Assembly: GCF_900187125.1 (NCBI RefSeq) | Contig: NZ_LT906468.1 | Location: 1,240,001-1,304,000, forward strand | Direction: 5' to 3' | From: Sphingobacterium mizutaii | GTDB taxonomy: Bacteria; Bacteroidota; Bacteroidia; Sphingobacteriales; Sphingobacteriaceae | DNA: 64,000 bases | Shown: positions 1 through 9,418 of the stretch, in pieces | Layout: each line of letters starts with the position of its first letter | How positions within the stretch are numbered: the first letter of the stretch is position 1 | Position numbers and translations under genes: made by a program | The notes under the pieces: generated by a model | What the model was told of the DNA's origin: nothing | Seen by the model: the letters and a program-made list of their open reading frames with translations, nothing else | The model's database searches: none

Positions 1-76
1 TAAAGGGAGAATGACCCTTCTGGTCCTCAAAAGGGTTGTTTTCTAAAATATGCAGCTTGATCATGGACTCGTACAT
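1..76 (-). CDS. Partial CDS, unknown protein (N-terminal 25 residues)
   Basis: An open frame on the minus strand starts with ATG at 74-76 and runs off the left edge. The visible N-terminus begins MYESMIKLHILENNPF. It is too short to assign a family. A perfect -7 promoter element TATCTTTG (minus strand, 81-88) sits only four bases before the ATG, and lies just past the udk stop codon at 90. The gene may therefore have its own very short-leader or leaderless transcript in addition to read-through from udk. Confidence 0.5.
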   Translation of the reverse strand, partial: MYESMIKLHILENNPFEDQKGHSPF

Positions 77-80
77 GATG

Positions 81-88
81 CAAAGATA
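81..88 (-). promoter_or_regulatory. -7 promoter element TATCTTTG
   Basis: It matches the Bacteroidota -7 consensus TAnnTTTG exactly and lies directly upstream of the partial gene at 76. No clear -33 TTTG was seen at the expected distance, which would fall within the udk 3' end. Confidence 0.45.
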
Positions 89-89
89 G

Positions 90-743
90 CTAATTTAGAT
101 TAATTAAAAATAAATATCCTATTCTTTTTCGGAGTTCGATGGCAATATCGTTGGTGAATGTTTGGATAACTAATGGGTCATCCACATTGTTGTGGATAAT
201 CAGGTCGCATTCTTCACGGTGAGGGAGAAGATATTCATTATAAGATGGTACGACATGGTTGATCCATTTGTACATTACATCGTCATGGTCATAACCGCGC
301 TCGACCAAATCCCTTCTCAACCTTCTCTGCAGGGCAATCGGTTCATCAGCATCCAAGAAAATCCTATAGTCCAATAGTTCATTGATTTCCTCATAATGGA
401 AAATAAACAAGCCTTCGACTACTAAAATGGGAGCTGGATTGATTTCCAGCATTTTGGGAGCAATATCGGGATTGTTAAAAGTATATTCCTTTTGGAATAC
501 AGTGTTGCCGTCAAATAGTTCCTTGATGTGATGATAGAAAGCATCACGATTGATAGAAGTTGGTAAGTCGAAATTATAGAGCCTATTTTCTTCTTTTGTT
601 TTGGTATTAGCAGGTATATAGTAATCATCTTGAGAGATCAAGGTGACTTCTTTCTGTGAAAAATGATCTAAAAAGCTTTTTAAAAAGAAAGTTTTTCCTG
701 AACCGCTGCTTCCTGCGATTCCAATTACATAGGGTTTGTCCAT
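90..743 (-). CDS. udk: Uridine kinase family protein
   Basis: Phosphorylates uridine and cytidine to UMP and CMP in pyrimidine salvage, in the cytoplasm. The 217-residue protein has a P-loop GSSGSGKT at residues 11-18, followed by the QDDYY motif typical of uridine kinases and a VVEGLFIF segment that matches the Walker B region of the family. The length is close to the usual 205-215. It is the third gene of a minus-strand run: the LysM protein ends 13 bases upstream. The start ATG at 741-743 sits right at the P-loop-containing beta strand, as in other family members. Phosphoribulokinase-like NTPases share the fold, but the QDDYY motif favours uridine kinase. Confidence 0.88.
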   Translation of the reverse strand: MDKPYVIGIAGSSGSGKTFFLKSFLDHFSQKEVTLISQDDYYIPANTKTKEENRLYNFDLPTSINRDAFYHHIKELFDGNTVFQKEYTFNNPDIAPKMLEINPAPILVVEGLFIFHYEEINELLDYRIFLDADEPIALQRRLRRDLVERGYDHDDVMYKWINHVVPSYNEYLLPHREECDLIIHNNVDDPLVIQTFTNDIAIELRKRIGYLFLINLN

Positions 744-756
744 TTTTTAACTTGCA

Positions 757-1683
757 CTAATTTACTGGTGCGCCGTAGGCAATTTCAATAAGGAATCGTT
801 TATCGAGAGCTCCAATATAAGATGCTGCGGATTTGGAAAGAATAACAATGGCATCTCTGCTTTCTGCAGTATCGGAGAATTTTCCTACAACTTTGGCAAA
901 GGTAACACTTTTTGTCAATGGGTTTGTAATTTTTAGAATAGTACCTACCGGAGCTGTACGGTGCAAAGCTAGGTTGCTGCGGCCACCGGACTCGAGGTTT
1001 TCCATCCAGATACCAATACCTTTTTCTTTTTTCTCACGGATCCCATAGCGGTTGGTTTCGAATTCGATCTCTTCTTTGCTGATATTTTCAGGGATGGGGA
1101 GATTGATGGCTGCCGGAGCAGTTTCTTTCTGTACCACGACCACATTGCCATCGGGGATCTTCAAAGTCTGTCCCTCACGAACAGTATCTGAATCTAAGCT
1201 GTTCAGTTTTTTAATATTGTCTACCGTGGTCGAGAAACGCTTTGCAATAGAATATAAGGTTTCATTGGAACCCACTTTGTATTCCGTAAGGATCTTAGCT
1301 TGGATGGTTTGTGTATTTGGATCTCCAAGGGGTTTTGAATCCCTATTATTGGGTTCGTTCTGAACAACTTCTGGTTTATTTTCCGGTTTCTTTTCTTCTT
1401 CTTTGAATGGGATATAAACAGCATCACCAACGCGCAGGTTCTTTTTGTTGTTGGCATTCATGATATCCTTCACAGGGATACCATAGATCCTGCTCAGCTG
1501 GTAGTAAGTGTCCTTTGCTGTGACGCTATGTTCAATAAAAGTTTTTCCGTTTACTACTGTTTTCTTTTGACTTGGGTTGCTTGATTGGGCTTGTGCCAGA
1601 GAGATTCCGGCGAATAAAAAAGCAGCAGAAAATATAATAATAGTCTTTCTGTAAGACTTTTTGAATAATCGTTCTTTCATCAT
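757..1683 (-). CDS. Secreted LysM-domain protein with C-terminal RlpA/DPBB-like region
   Basis: A cell-envelope protein that probably binds peptidoglycan. From the ATG at 1683 it has a Lys/Arg-rich n-region, a hydrophobic segment and an AQAQ signal cleavage region. Two LysM repeats follow: one contains AKDTYYQLSRIYGIP and ends with VYIPF, the other contains SNETLYSIAKRFSTT and ends with LKIPDG. The last 100 residues (RTAPVGTILKITNPLTKSV) resemble the double-psi beta-barrel seen in RlpA-like proteins and may hold a glycan-binding or lytic activity, but I see no catalytic residue I can name. A TTG start three codons earlier is possible; ATG is preferred. It follows the DUF4905-like gene by 9 bases. 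Confidence 0.82.
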   Translation of the reverse strand: MMKERLFKKSYRKTIIIFSAAFLFAGISLAQAQSSNPSQKKTVVNGKTFIEHSVTAKDTYYQLSRIYGIPVKDIMNANNKKNLRVGDAVYIPFKEEEKKPENKPEVVQNEPNNRDSKPLGDPNTQTIQAKILTEYKVGSNETLYSIAKRFSTTVDNIKKLNSLDSDTVREGQTLKIPDGNVVVVQKETAPAAINLPIPENISKEEIEFETNRYGIREKKEKGIGIWMENLESGGRSNLALHRTAPVGTILKITNPLTKSVTFAKVVGKFSDTAESRDAIVILSKSAASYIGALDKRFLIEIAYGAPVN

Positions 1684-1692
1684 TGAGTGCAA

Positions 1693-2442
1693 TTATACTA
1701 AATATGAAACAATTTCTCTCTTGTTAAAGGACATAAAGAAGACTTGACTACCTAATTGGAAATAAGGTTGGGGGATCATTTTCTCCATGTCATGAAGTAT
1801 GACTTGTTGATCTAGTATCTGGTTTAAATTACTTGTTGCCAAACAGAGGTCGAAATGGTCATTTTTCTGTTTATGGTAACACCAGAGGAAGTGGTGTCCA
1901 CATTTACTCAACCATAAGGGCCCAATGTTGTGCTCATTTTTTAAAAATCGTGGGGTTTGTTGATACGTGACAGGGTACTGGATTTTGTTGCATGCCATGT
2001 CAAATAGGATGTCATTTGCGGAGCTGTATTCTCCAGTTCGGATTTCGATGGCAATGCTTTCTCCCGAGGAGATGCTACGGTGTCTGGCATGGATGTAATC
2101 TTTGAATACATCTAAAAGGACAAATTCATAGCTGCTGAAGATAATTTCATTATTGGTAATCTGGATGATCTGGATCCCTTCTTGTACTGGAGTTTGTTCG
2201 CCAATTCTTTTCAGGATCATATAACCATTTTGGATGGAGTCAAGTGTCCATTCCTTTCCATCCGCTTGACAAGGTGACATCAGACAGTTGCCCTCAAAAT
2301 CGAACACAAAAAAGGAGGCTAGAGTAGTCTCCACATCCCTAGTTTCTACAGCTACATAGGGCTTAACGGAGTCGATCTCTATTTTCCAGATATTCGTTGG
2401 GAATGCTTTCTCGAAAATTTTATTTATCGTATATTTAGTCAT
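1693..2442 (-). CDS. DUF4905-like hypothetical protein
   Basis: A soluble protein of about 249 residues with no signal peptide when started at the ATG at 2440-2442 (MTKYTINKIFEKAFPTNIW). The longer reading frame to 2517 would run into the divergent nfeD gene and adds an unlikely Cys-rich hydrophobic leader, so I chose the inner start. The text resembles DUF4905 proteins of Sphingobacteriales, which have no known function; this is from memory. It is the first gene of the operon that continues with the LysM protein and udk. Only 34 bases separate it from the divergent nfeD start, so the two promoters must overlap. Confidence 0.7.
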   Translation of the reverse strand: MTKYTINKIFEKAFPTNIWKIEIDSVKPYVAVETRDVETTLASFFVFDFEGNCLMSPCQADGKEWTLDSIQNGYMILKRIGEQTPVQEGIQIIQITNNEIIFSSYEFVLLDVFKDYIHARHRSISSGESIAIEIRTGEYSSANDILFDMACNKIQYPVTYQQTPRFLKNEHNIGPLWLSKCGHHFLWCYHKQKNDHFDLCLATSNLNQILDQQVILHDMEKMIPQPYFQLGSQVFFMSFNKREIVSYLV

Positions 2443-2476
2443 CCGATGACAAGCAAATTCGGTAAAAAACACTATT

Positions 2477-3829
2477 ATGAACAAATTTACAAAATACATT
2501 TTAGGTATTCTCGCCATTTGCTTTGTGAGTTTCTTTCAAGCTAAGGCACAGACGGTTTATTCTGTGCAGATCAAGGAAGATATTGGCCCCAATGCATGGC
2601 GTACCATGAAAAATGCGATAAAGCAAGCCAAATTGAGTAAATCAGAGTATTTATTGATCGATCTTAATACGTTTGGTGGCGCTTTAAATTTTGCCGATTC
2701 TATTCGTTCTAGCCTATTAAACGACAATCAGTTCAAAACTATTGTATACGTTAATAATAATGCTGCATCTGCGGGAGCATTGATCTCATTAGCAGCGGAT
2801 TATATTTACATGCACTCAGGTGCTAGCCTAGGTGCGGCATCGGTGGTGAATCAGCAGGGGGAAGTCCTTCCTGAGAAATACCAATCTTATATGCGTGGCT
2901 TGATGCGAGCTACTGCTGAAGCCAAAGGCCGTGATCCGAAAGTCGCTGAGGCTTTTGTAGACCCAGCTATTTCAGTACCGGAACTTAAAGAAGATGGAAA
3001 ATTATTGACTTTGACGGCCTCCGAGGCTGTAAAGATCGGATTGGCTAAAAAAGAAGTCAAAAGTCAGGTTGATATCTTTTCCGATCTCAATATTGCAAAA
3101 CCGGATGTACAGGAACATCAGATCACTTGGGTGGATTCCTTGATCGCTTTATTGATCAACCCTTTGGTTAGCGGCTTGTTGATCATGGGTATTATTGGTG
3201 GGATCTATTTCGAGTTACAGGCGCCAGGGATAGGGTTTGCTTTGGTAGTGGCCTTGATCTGTGGAGCTTTATTCTTTGCACCATTGTACCTGCAAGGTTT
3301 AGCGGATAACTGGGAGATCGCGATTTTTGTGTTAGGGGTGATACTCCTGGTCTTGGAAATATTTGTAATTCCTGGCTTTGGAGTCGCCGGTATTGCTGGA
3401 ATTATCTTAGTTTTATGCGGATTGGCATTCTCTATGGTAGCCAATGATTATTTTGATTTTAAACTTACCCAACCAGGATTATTAATGAATTCCTTTATAA
3501 TAGTAATAGGCGCCATGATCTTGACCATTGTCTTGATGGTTATTTTTGGCAAAAATGTATTGCAATCTCCAACTTTCAAACGACTGGTCTTGCAAGATGA
3601 ACAAAAAGCGGATGAAGGTTATACCTCCTCAGTTGCTAAACCTAATCTGATCAATAAGGTTGGGGTGACCAAAACGGTCCTGCGCCCAAGTGGAAAAATA
3701 GAAATCGACAATGTATGGTACGATGCGGTTTCCCTAGATAGTTTTATCGATGTAGGCGAAGAGATCTATGTCGAGAAACATGAAAACTATAACCTCTTTG
3801 TGAGGAAATTGTCGGAGCGCAAAGCGTAG
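2477..3829 (+). CDS. NfeD-type membrane-bound serine protease (ClpP-like domain plus NfeD domain)
   Basis: A membrane protein of 450 residues. It has a signal sequence (about 1-25, ending QAKAQ), a ClpP/SppA-like protease domain (about 25-205), several membrane spans (about 220-375) and a C-terminal NfeD OB-fold (about 390-445, VGVTKTVLRPSGKIEIDNVWYDA). The proposed nucleophile is the Ser in NNAASAGALI, the position used by family proteases such as archaeal PH1510, and SLGAASVV follows as in SppA-type enzymes. Family members cleave stomatin-type proteins, but no stomatin/SPFH gene lies beside it here. The TAG stop is directly followed by a heptad repeat array. Confidence 0.85.
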   Translation: MNKFTKYILGILAICFVSFFQAKAQTVYSVQIKEDIGPNAWRTMKNAIKQAKLSKSEYLLIDLNTFGGALNFADSIRSSLLNDNQFKTIVYVNNNAASAGALISLAADYIYMHSGASLGAASVVNQQGEVLPEKYQSYMRGLMRATAEAKGRDPKVAEAFVDPAISVPELKEDGKLLTLTASEAVKIGLAKKEVKSQVDIFSDLNIAKPDVQEHQITWVDSLIALLINPLVSGLLIMGIIGGIYFELQAPGIGFALVVALICGALFFAPLYLQGLADNWEIAIFVLGVILLVLEIFVIPGFGVAGIAGIILVLCGLAFSMVANDYFDFKLTQPGLLMNSFIIVIGAMILTIVLMVIFGKNVLQSPTFKRLVLQDEQKADEGYTSSVAKPNLINKVGVTKTVLRPSGKIEIDNVWYDAVSLDSFIDVGEEIYVEKHENYNLFVRKLSERKA

Positions 3830-3981
3830 GAGAGTATTGAGATATGAGTATTGAGATATGAGATAGAAAGGCTCTAAGAGAGATATGAGTATTGAGTATT
3901 GAGATATGAGTATTGAGATATGAGATAGAAAGGCTCTAAGAGAGATATGATTATTGAGTATTGAGATTTGAGATATGTCCT
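3830..3981 (+). repeat. GAG-type 7-base repeat array, two copies of a 62-base higher-order unit
   Basis: Starting at the base after the nfeD stop codon, the plus strand reads as phased 7-mers of the form GAG plus four bases (GAGTATT, GAGATAT, GAGATTT). A larger unit of about 62 bases that includes the linker GATAGAAAGGCTCTAAGAG occurs twice (linker at about 3863 and 3925). No reading frame is convincing. The same linker start GATAGAAAG recurs in the large array at 59.6 kb. Confidence 0.8.
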
Positions 3982-3994
3982 GTTGAAGGTAAAT

Positions 3995-4030
3995 GGTCTA
4001 AATACTAAATACTTTCTACTAAATACTTTA
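3995..4030 (-). repeat. TAGTATT-type 7-base repeat array
   Basis: On the plus strand it reads TAAATAC TAAATAC TTTCTAC TAAATAC, the reverse complement of the TAGTATT family. It lies between the GAG-type array and the terminator palindrome. Confidence 0.7.
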
Positions 4031-4031
4031 A

Positions 4032-4070
4032 AAAATAAAAGCCCGGAATTTAATTCCGGGCTTTTATTTT
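4032..4070. terminator. Bidirectional Rho-independent terminator
   Basis: A perfect palindrome: a 10-bp GC-rich stem (GCCCGGAATT / AATTCCGGGC) extended by AAAATAAAA on one side and TTTTATTTT on the other. It lies between the convergent nfeD and FadL-type genes and can stop transcription both ways. Confidence 0.9.
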
Positions 4071-5621
4071 TTAAAATTTAGCTCCTAGGGTCAATACCAC
4101 ATTTGTACGGGTATTCTTTACTTCTGCTGTTGGAATTGGACTGTTCCAAGATGAGAATGAATAGGGGCTATGATTATAGTTGAATTGCTTGTATTGCATA
4201 GCCGCTAAATCTACATATAGAGACTTGGTCAGGACATAACCTAAACCTAAGCTGGCAATATAATCGGGTTGTGTGTCGCCTTTGTATGGAGAACCGATCA
4301 AGTTAAAACCAGCACGTGCAGCCAATTGATCTGTAATCAAGAGTTCGCCACCAATCTTAAAGTTGAAGTTTCCTTTGAAGGTATTATTGATATTGCCGTT
4401 TACTTCACTTTCGAAGGCATAATCAGGCTCAGTTACGATCTCACGATATTTGATGGAAGAATAGTTTAAGTATTCTATTTCCGTAGACAATAAACCCCTT
4501 CCAAAGAATTTGGTTAAACCAAAGGAAGTCTTCCAAGGGGAGATGATGGCATAATCATAGGATTGGCCATAGTTTTTAGATCCGTAGCCTGGGTGTAATG
4601 AAGTGGTTGTATTTTCGTCCTTATAGTAATCAACCAAAGTTTCAATATTGCTATCCTCTTGAACTTCTGTCCAAGTCGGAGTCGAAATATTGATACCGAT
4701 ATTCCAATCCCAAGTAGGCTTGAAAATAGCTCCTAAACCAAAGTTGACACCAGTTCCTTTTAAGGTCAGGTCATTGATATCGGTTAGGTCATAACTAATG
4801 TCGGTATATTTATAAGCAGGGTCATTCGGATTAGCAAAATCCGTTGTTGGATTATCGGCTTTGATCTCGCCAGCTGTCTTGGTCCATCCTTTTTCTAGGA
4901 AAGTAGCCTTGGAATCATATTTATAGGATATAAAACCAAATCTAGCACCGATATATAATTTATTGCCATAGTTTGCACCGAATGAAACATTGGTGTTATA
5001 CTTATAACCAGTGGTGAGTAAATCCATCTGTTGGTTTTTAGGATCTGCTTCCAAAACAGTAGGGAAATATCGACCAGTGTTTCCTTCATCCACCAAATAG
5101 GAATTCCAAAAATCTTTAGCGAAGATATCATCATCTTCCATGATATCTGTATAAGAATGCACCAGGGAGTTTTGGTTGTTGGTACCTGAATACTTGAGGT
5201 GGTCGTTGAAATTATTCTGTTTGTCTATACTCAGACCCACATTGAAGTTCTGCCAACCATAATCGGGATCATTGTGGGTAGGGTAGTGGATAACAATACC
5301 TAGGTTTTCCAATCCAAATTTACCTTGCCCTTGTGAGGTTGATTGACCGAAGAAATTTGATTTATTGTTATTGTTCAAATAGTTTACGGAAAGAGAGACA
5401 TCAGACTGACCAAAGAAACCAAGTCCGGCAGGGTTTCCTGATACAGAACTGATATCACCACCCAAAGCTGTATTTACACCTCCCATAGCCTTAAAGCGCG
5501 CAGTTCCATTAGTAATATCTCTGGAGATCAACAATGAATTGTCGACTAATGATTGGGCTTGTAAGTTGGAATAATTGTAAGCGAGGGCAAAACAAGTGAG
5601 GGAGAGTAAGATTTTTTTCAT
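4071..5621 (-). CDS. OmpP1/FadL/TodX family outer membrane protein
   Basis: A 516-residue outer membrane beta-barrel, likely a channel for hydrophobic compounds. It has a signal peptide (MKKILLSLTCFALAYNYSNLQAQ) and the family N-terminal hallmark of a conserved Gly/Asn-rich stretch (RFKAMGGVNTALGGD followed by SSVSGNPAGLGFF). The rest shows alternating aromatic beta strands and ends in LTLGAKF with a C-terminal aromatic residue, as expected for a barrel. Bacteroidota homologues are often misnamed hemin receptors. It is monocistronic: the terminator lies on its 3' side and a 140-base gap lies upstream. Confidence 0.85.
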   Translation of the reverse strand: MKKILLSLTCFALAYNYSNLQAQSLVDNSLLISRDITNGTARFKAMGGVNTALGGDISSVSGNPAGLGFFGQSDVSLSVNYLNNNNKSNFFGQSTSQGQGKFGLENLGIVIHYPTHNDPDYGWQNFNVGLSIDKQNNFNDHLKYSGTNNQNSLVHSYTDIMEDDDIFAKDFWNSYLVDEGNTGRYFPTVLEADPKNQQMDLLTTGYKYNTNVSFGANYGNKLYIGARFGFISYKYDSKATFLEKGWTKTAGEIKADNPTTDFANPNDPAYKYTDISYDLTDINDLTLKGTGVNFGLGAIFKPTWDWNIGINISTPTWTEVQEDSNIETLVDYYKDENTTTSLHPGYGSKNYGQSYDYAIISPWKTSFGLTKFFGRGLLSTEIEYLNYSSIKYREIVTEPDYAFESEVNGNINNTFKGNFNFKIGGELLITDQLAARAGFNLIGSPYKGDTQPDYIASLGLGYVLTKSLYVDLAAMQYKQFNYNHSPYSFSSWNSPIPTAEVKNTRTNVVLTLGAKF

Positions 5622-5762
5622 ATTGTAATAGTGTTCTTTTGTTTCATCTTAGGTTCTGCAGGAAAAGCGGCCTAAGATTGATAGAGGTTATTTAAAACAT
5701 TTGTCCGGAAAAAAGTATAGCCAATATAAATTTATATTGGCTATACCATATATCTGTTGTAA

Positions 5763-6941
5763 TTAGCGTCTACTTCCGCTTCTTCCAGAGGAGGAAGCAC
5801 CACCGCCAGAGCTTCTGCTGCTACTGCCGCTTGAGCTACCTCTGCTGAATCCACCAGAACTTCCTGAGCTACCGCGGTCAAAGCTTCCGCTTGAACGAGG
5901 AGTCGATGATCTTGTGCTTGGAGCCGAAGATCTAGAAGGAGTCCTGTTGATGGTTCCTTGAGGTCTGCTAGAACCTGATCTTGAAGAAGGAGTCCTATTG
6001 ATCGTACCTTGAGATCTGCTAGAGCCTGATCTTGAAGAAGGAGTTCTGTTGATAGTTCCTTGAGATCTGCTAGAGCCTGATCTAGAAGAAGGGGTTCTGT
6101 TGATCGTACCTTGTGATCTACTAGAGCCTGATCTAGAAGAAGGAGTTCTATTGATCGTACCATCTGATCTGCTAGAACCTGATCTAGAAGAAGGGGTTCT
6201 GCCTACTGTGGTACCATTTGATCTTGAGCCACTGCGTCCTGAAGATACGCCAGATCTGCTATTCACAAATCTACCGCTTGCATCTCTTGTTACGCGGCCA
6301 TTGTTAGAACGAGGAGCATATCCTGAAGAGTAACTTCTACCAGATGCAACGCGTCTGTTTCCGTAGTAGTTTCCGCCATAGTATCCATTCCCGTAGTAAC
6401 CACCGCCGTAATAAGGGTGTCCCCAATAGTTATAGTAGGAGTTAGGGCCCCAATAGTTACCCCATCCGTATCCATAGTAAGGTCTTCCCCAGCCGTAGCC
6501 GTAGTAAGGACTTCCCCAACCCCAGCCCATGCCAAGATAAGGTGATCCCCATCCAAAGCCTAAGGACCAGCCGAATCCGGAGTTCCAGCCAAGGCCGAAA
6601 CCAGAATAGCCATACCAAGGATCAAACCAAGGGTCGTAGTACATCATTCCTGGAGAATTGTAATAGAATCGGTTGATGCGATTTGCATATTCTAAATCCT
6701 CAATACCACCTTCTACGTAATCCTCATCGGAATATTCATCTGCATAATAATCTGATTGTGCAATGGATTCTTCGTCCGTGCCATCAGTATAGTAGTAGTC
6801 TGGGCTTTGATAAACCGTACCATTGTCCCTGTTATTATAGACATCGTCACGGTATACTGTCCGGCTTGTCGTCGAACAGGAGCTAATCAGAGCTGCAAAA
6901 GCTAAGGCTAACCCTCCCAAAAATATCTTGTTGTTTTTCAT
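5763..6941 (-). CDS. Lipoprotein with Gly/Tyr-rich middle and Arg/Ser 17-residue tandem repeats
   Basis: From the ATG at 6939-6941 the protein has a lipoprotein signal (MKNNKIFLGGLALAFAALISSC, lipobox ISSC), an acidic Tyr-rich stretch, a Gly/Tyr/Trp-rich low-complexity middle (repeated GYGWG and YYGNGYYGG), and a C-terminal Arg/Ser-rich part. Within that part a 17-residue unit, GTINRTPSSRSGSSRSQ, occurs about five times, encoded by a 51-bp tandem repeat. The tail is a very basic Ser/Gly/Arg stretch. It is probably an envelope or surface protein that is largely disordered; function unknown. The first ATG of the long frame (6977) would put a 12-residue stretch before the signal peptide, so I reject it. 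Confidence 0.75.
   Translation of the reverse strand: MKNNKIFLGGLALAFAALISSCSTTSRTVYRDDVYNNRDNGTVYQSPDYYYTDGTDEESIAQSDYYADEYSDEDYVEGGIEDLEYANRINRFYYNSPGMMYYDPWFDPWYGYSGFGLGWNSGFGWSLGFGWGSPYLGMGWGWGSPYYGYGWGRPYYGYGWGNYWGPNSYYNYWGHPYYGGGYYGNGYYGGNYYGNRRVASGRSYSSGYAPRSNNGRVTRDASGRFVNSRSGVSSGRSGSRSNGTTVGRTPSSRSGSSRSDGTINRTPSSRSGSSRSQGTINRTPSSRSGSSRSQGTINRTPSSRSGSSRSQGTINRTPSSRSGSSRPQGTINRTPSRSSAPSTRSSTPRSSGSFDRGSSGSSGGFSRGSSSGSSSRSSGGGASSSGRSGSRR
5930..6212 (-). repeat. 51-bp coding tandem repeats
   Basis: About five tandem 51-bp units encode the 17-residue Arg/Ser repeat of the lipoprotein gene. Copies differ mostly at synonymous third positions (for example ggatct versus gagatct), which points to age or ongoing gene conversion rather than very recent expansion. 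Copy number may vary between strains. Confidence 0.85.
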
Positions 6942-7119
6942 GATTCTAAAACAGTTAAAATTCGATATTACAGTCATTAATTATTATCTTAGACCCGATT
7001 TTATCGTCAGGGTTTAATCTACCAATCAAAATTACAAATTATTTTTTTGCTTTGGTTATTTATGTGTTAAAGTACACGCAAACCCATGTTTTTGGTTAAA
7101 ATACTATTTAAATTTTCGA

Positions 7120-8592
7120 ATGAGTAAAGGGATAACGAGCCGTAGCGAAGATTATTCGCAATGGTACAACGATTTGGTGATTAAAGCCGATCTAGCAGAA
7201 TATTCTGCAGTAAGAGGTTGTATGGTAATCAAACCATACGGATATGCAATCTGGGAGAGAATGCAAGCCACTCTGGACAAAAGATTTAAAGAAACTGGCC
7301 ACTCCAATGCCTATTTCCCCTTATTTATCCCCAAATCTTTCTTTTCTAAGGAAGCTTCGCACGTAGAAGGCTTTGCGACTGAATGTGCCGTTGTTACACA
7401 CTACAGGTTGAAAAATGATGGTAATGGAAACATCATCGTTGATGAAGATGCTAAATTAGAGGAGGAATTGATCGTTCGTCCTACTTCAGAAACCATTATT
7501 TGGAATACTTACCGTGGATGGATCGAATCTTATCGTGACCTTCCAATCCTGGTGAACCAATGGGCAAACGTGGTTCGTTGGGAAATGCGTACGCGTTTAT
7601 TCCTTCGTACAGCGGAATTCTTATGGCAAGAGGGGCATACTGCCCATGCAACCAGTGAAGAAGCTATTGCAGAAGCAGAACAAATGTTGGAGGTTTATGC
7701 GGAGTTTGCTGAAGGTACCTTGGCCGTTCCAGTGGTTCGTGGTAGAAAAACTGAAAACGAGCGTTTTGCCGGAGCGATCGATACCTTATGTATCGAAGCC
7801 TTGATGCAAGATGGTAAAGCTTTGCAAGCAGGGACTTCCCACTTCTTGGGACAGAACTTTGCTAAGGCATTTGATGTGAAGTTTACTTCCAAAGAAGGTA
7901 AATTGGATTATGTTTGGGCTACTTCATGGGGAGTTTCAACTCGTTTGATGGGAGCTTTGATTATGGCGCATTCAGATGATCAAGGATTGGTATTGCCTCC
8001 GAAATTGGCACCGACTCAGGTAGTCATCGTCCCTATCTATAAGACGGATGAGGAGAAAGCAAACCTTGATGCTTATGTAGATCAATTAACTGCTGCCTTG
8101 AAGCAATTGGATATCCGTGTGAAATATGATGATCGTGATACACAGAGACCAGGATTTAAATTCGCAGAATGGGAATTGAAGGGTGTGCCTTTGCGCGTGG
8201 CTTTAGGTTCTCGTGATATGCAGAATGGTACTGTTGAGCTCGCTCGTCGCGATACGCAAACCAAAGAGACGGTTCAACAAGCTGGTTTGCCAGACCGTAT
8301 TGCTGCTTTATTGGGAGAAATCCAAGATAACATCTATAATAAGGCATTGACTTACCGTGATGAACATATCACTGAGGTGAATTCTTATGATGAATTCAAA
8401 CAAGTTTTAGAAGAAAAAGGTGGATTTATTTCTGCGCACTGGGATGGAACAGTAGAGACGGAGAAACGTGTGAAAGAAGAGACTAAAGCAACTATCCGTT
8501 GTATTCCTTTGGATGCTAAAGAAGAGGAAGGTGTATGTATCTTTACTGGTAAGCCTTCGAAACAACGAGTTTTATTTGCGAAAGCATATTAA
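7120..8592 (+). CDS. proS: Prolyl-tRNA synthetase (short, archaeal/eukaryotic type)
   Basis: Charges tRNA-Pro with proline. At 490 residues without the YbaK-like editing insertion, it is the shorter ProRS class seen in archaea, eukaryotes and many Bacteroidota. Class II motifs are visible: motif 2 region [43 protein letters not shown] (the RPTSE and RWE elements) and motif 3 near the substrate loop [17 protein letters not shown]. An anticodon-binding domain follows ([12 protein letters not shown] onward), then the zinc-like C-terminal domain. It forms an operon with the next gene (9-base gap). Confidence 0.95.
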   Translation: MSKGITSRSEDYSQWYNDLVIKADLAEYSAVRGCMVIKPYGYAIWERMQATLDKRFKETGHSNAYFPLFIPKSFFSKEASHVEGFATECAVVTHYRLKNDGNGNIIVDEDAKLEEELIVRPTSETIIWNTYRGWIESYRDLPILVNQWANVVRWEMRTRLFLRTAEFLWQEGHTAHATSEEAIAEAEQMLEVYAEFAEGTLAVPVVRGRKTENERFAGAIDTLCIEALMQDGKALQAGTSHFLGQNFAKAFDVKFTSKEGKLDYVWATSWGVSTRLMGALIMAHSDDQGLVLPPKLAPTQVVIVPIYKTDEEKANLDAYVDQLTAALKQLDIRVKYDDRDTQRPGFKFAEWELKGVPLRVALGSRDMQNGTVELARRDTQTKETVQQAGLPDRIAALLGEIQDNIYNKALTYRDEHITEVNSYDEFKQVLEEKGGFISAHWDGTVETEKRVKEETKATIRCIPLDAKEEEGVCIFTGKPSKQRVLFAKAY

Positions 8593-8601
8593 TATAATGA
8601 A

Positions 8602-9390
8602 ATGAAGAACCTTTTGATATTGGGTTGTGGCTGGGTAGGTGAGGAACTTGCTCGTCAGCTCAAAAAGAAAGGTTGGAATCTGTGGGTCACCACCCGTACA
8701 GAAGAAAAATACCATCGCTTGCAAAGCGATGGTATTTTTGCATTTATCCATGACTTCGATAGGGACCTTAACCTAGATTTACCCGTTGATGTCAGTTTTG
8801 ATGCGATTGTCAATTCGATTCCAGCCACGCAGAGAAATACCGAAGCTGAGATTGAACACCGTTTTTCACATGTGTTCAATATCCTATGTTCTTTAAATTA
8901 CAAAAAGCATATCTTTTTGAGTTCAGTTGGTGTCTATCCTGATCGGGATGGCAACTTCGATGAGAGTTTTGGTGATGAAGGATTGATGTCGGCTAAACTC
9001 CGATTGGCTGAAAAGAAAATGATGAGCCTTCCTTATTCTTCTACTTTTAGGCTTGGTGGTCTTTTTGGGAAAGAACGGATCTTTGGGAAGTACTTTCAGG
9101 ATAAGGTCGTGACAATCGGTGATCAACCCGCAAATTTTATTCATCTAGATGATGTTGTAGGGATAATTGAACAGAGCCTAGATATCAATCTGCCAATCGG
9201 ATATTATAATCTTGTTGCTCCAGAACATCCCTCGAAAAAGGAGGTGATCTTGAAAAGTGCGCAGAAATATATGTACAGTTATCCAAGTGCTTTTGAACCG
9301 AAGGACAGTTTCCAAAAAGTGGTAAATTCGGATAAGATCATCAATTTGTTGAATTACGAGTTTAAATACCCTTCTCCATTAGATTTTTAA
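8602..9390 (+). CDS. NAD(P)-binding epimerase/dehydratase-like protein (YeeZ-like)
   Basis: A 262-residue Rossmann-fold protein. It begins with the dinucleotide-binding glycine motif NLLILGCGWVGEELARQL and contains a conserved SSVGVYPDRDGNFDE segment, similar to the SSTGVYG region of extended SDR enzymes. The catalytic YxxxK is not obvious, which fits the atypical YeeZ-like group. Substrate unknown. It starts 9 bases after proS, so it is probably cotranscribed. Confidence 0.75.
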   Translation: MKNLLILGCGWVGEELARQLKKKGWNLWVTTRTEEKYHRLQSDGIFAFIHDFDRDLNLDLPVDVSFDAIVNSIPATQRNTEAEIEHRFSHVFNILCSLNYKKHIFLSSVGVYPDRDGNFDESFGDEGLMSAKLRLAEKKMMSLPYSSTFRLGGLFGKERIFGKYFQDKVVTIGDQPANFIHLDDVVGIIEQSLDINLPIGYYNLVAPEHPSKKEVILKSAQKYMYSYPSAFEPKDSFQKVVNSDKIINLLNYEFKYPSPLDF

Positions 9391-9418
9391 TAACTTAGTC
9401 CGACTAATACAAAATAAT

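Noticed and set aside
2443..2517. Longer N-terminus of the DUF4905-like protein
   Set aside because: It would overlap the divergent nfeD coding region and begins with an unlikely hydrophobic leader.
5741..6163. Leu/Asp/Gln-rich frame with repeats
   Set aside because: It is a shifted frame of the Arg/Ser repeats in the lipoprotein gene.
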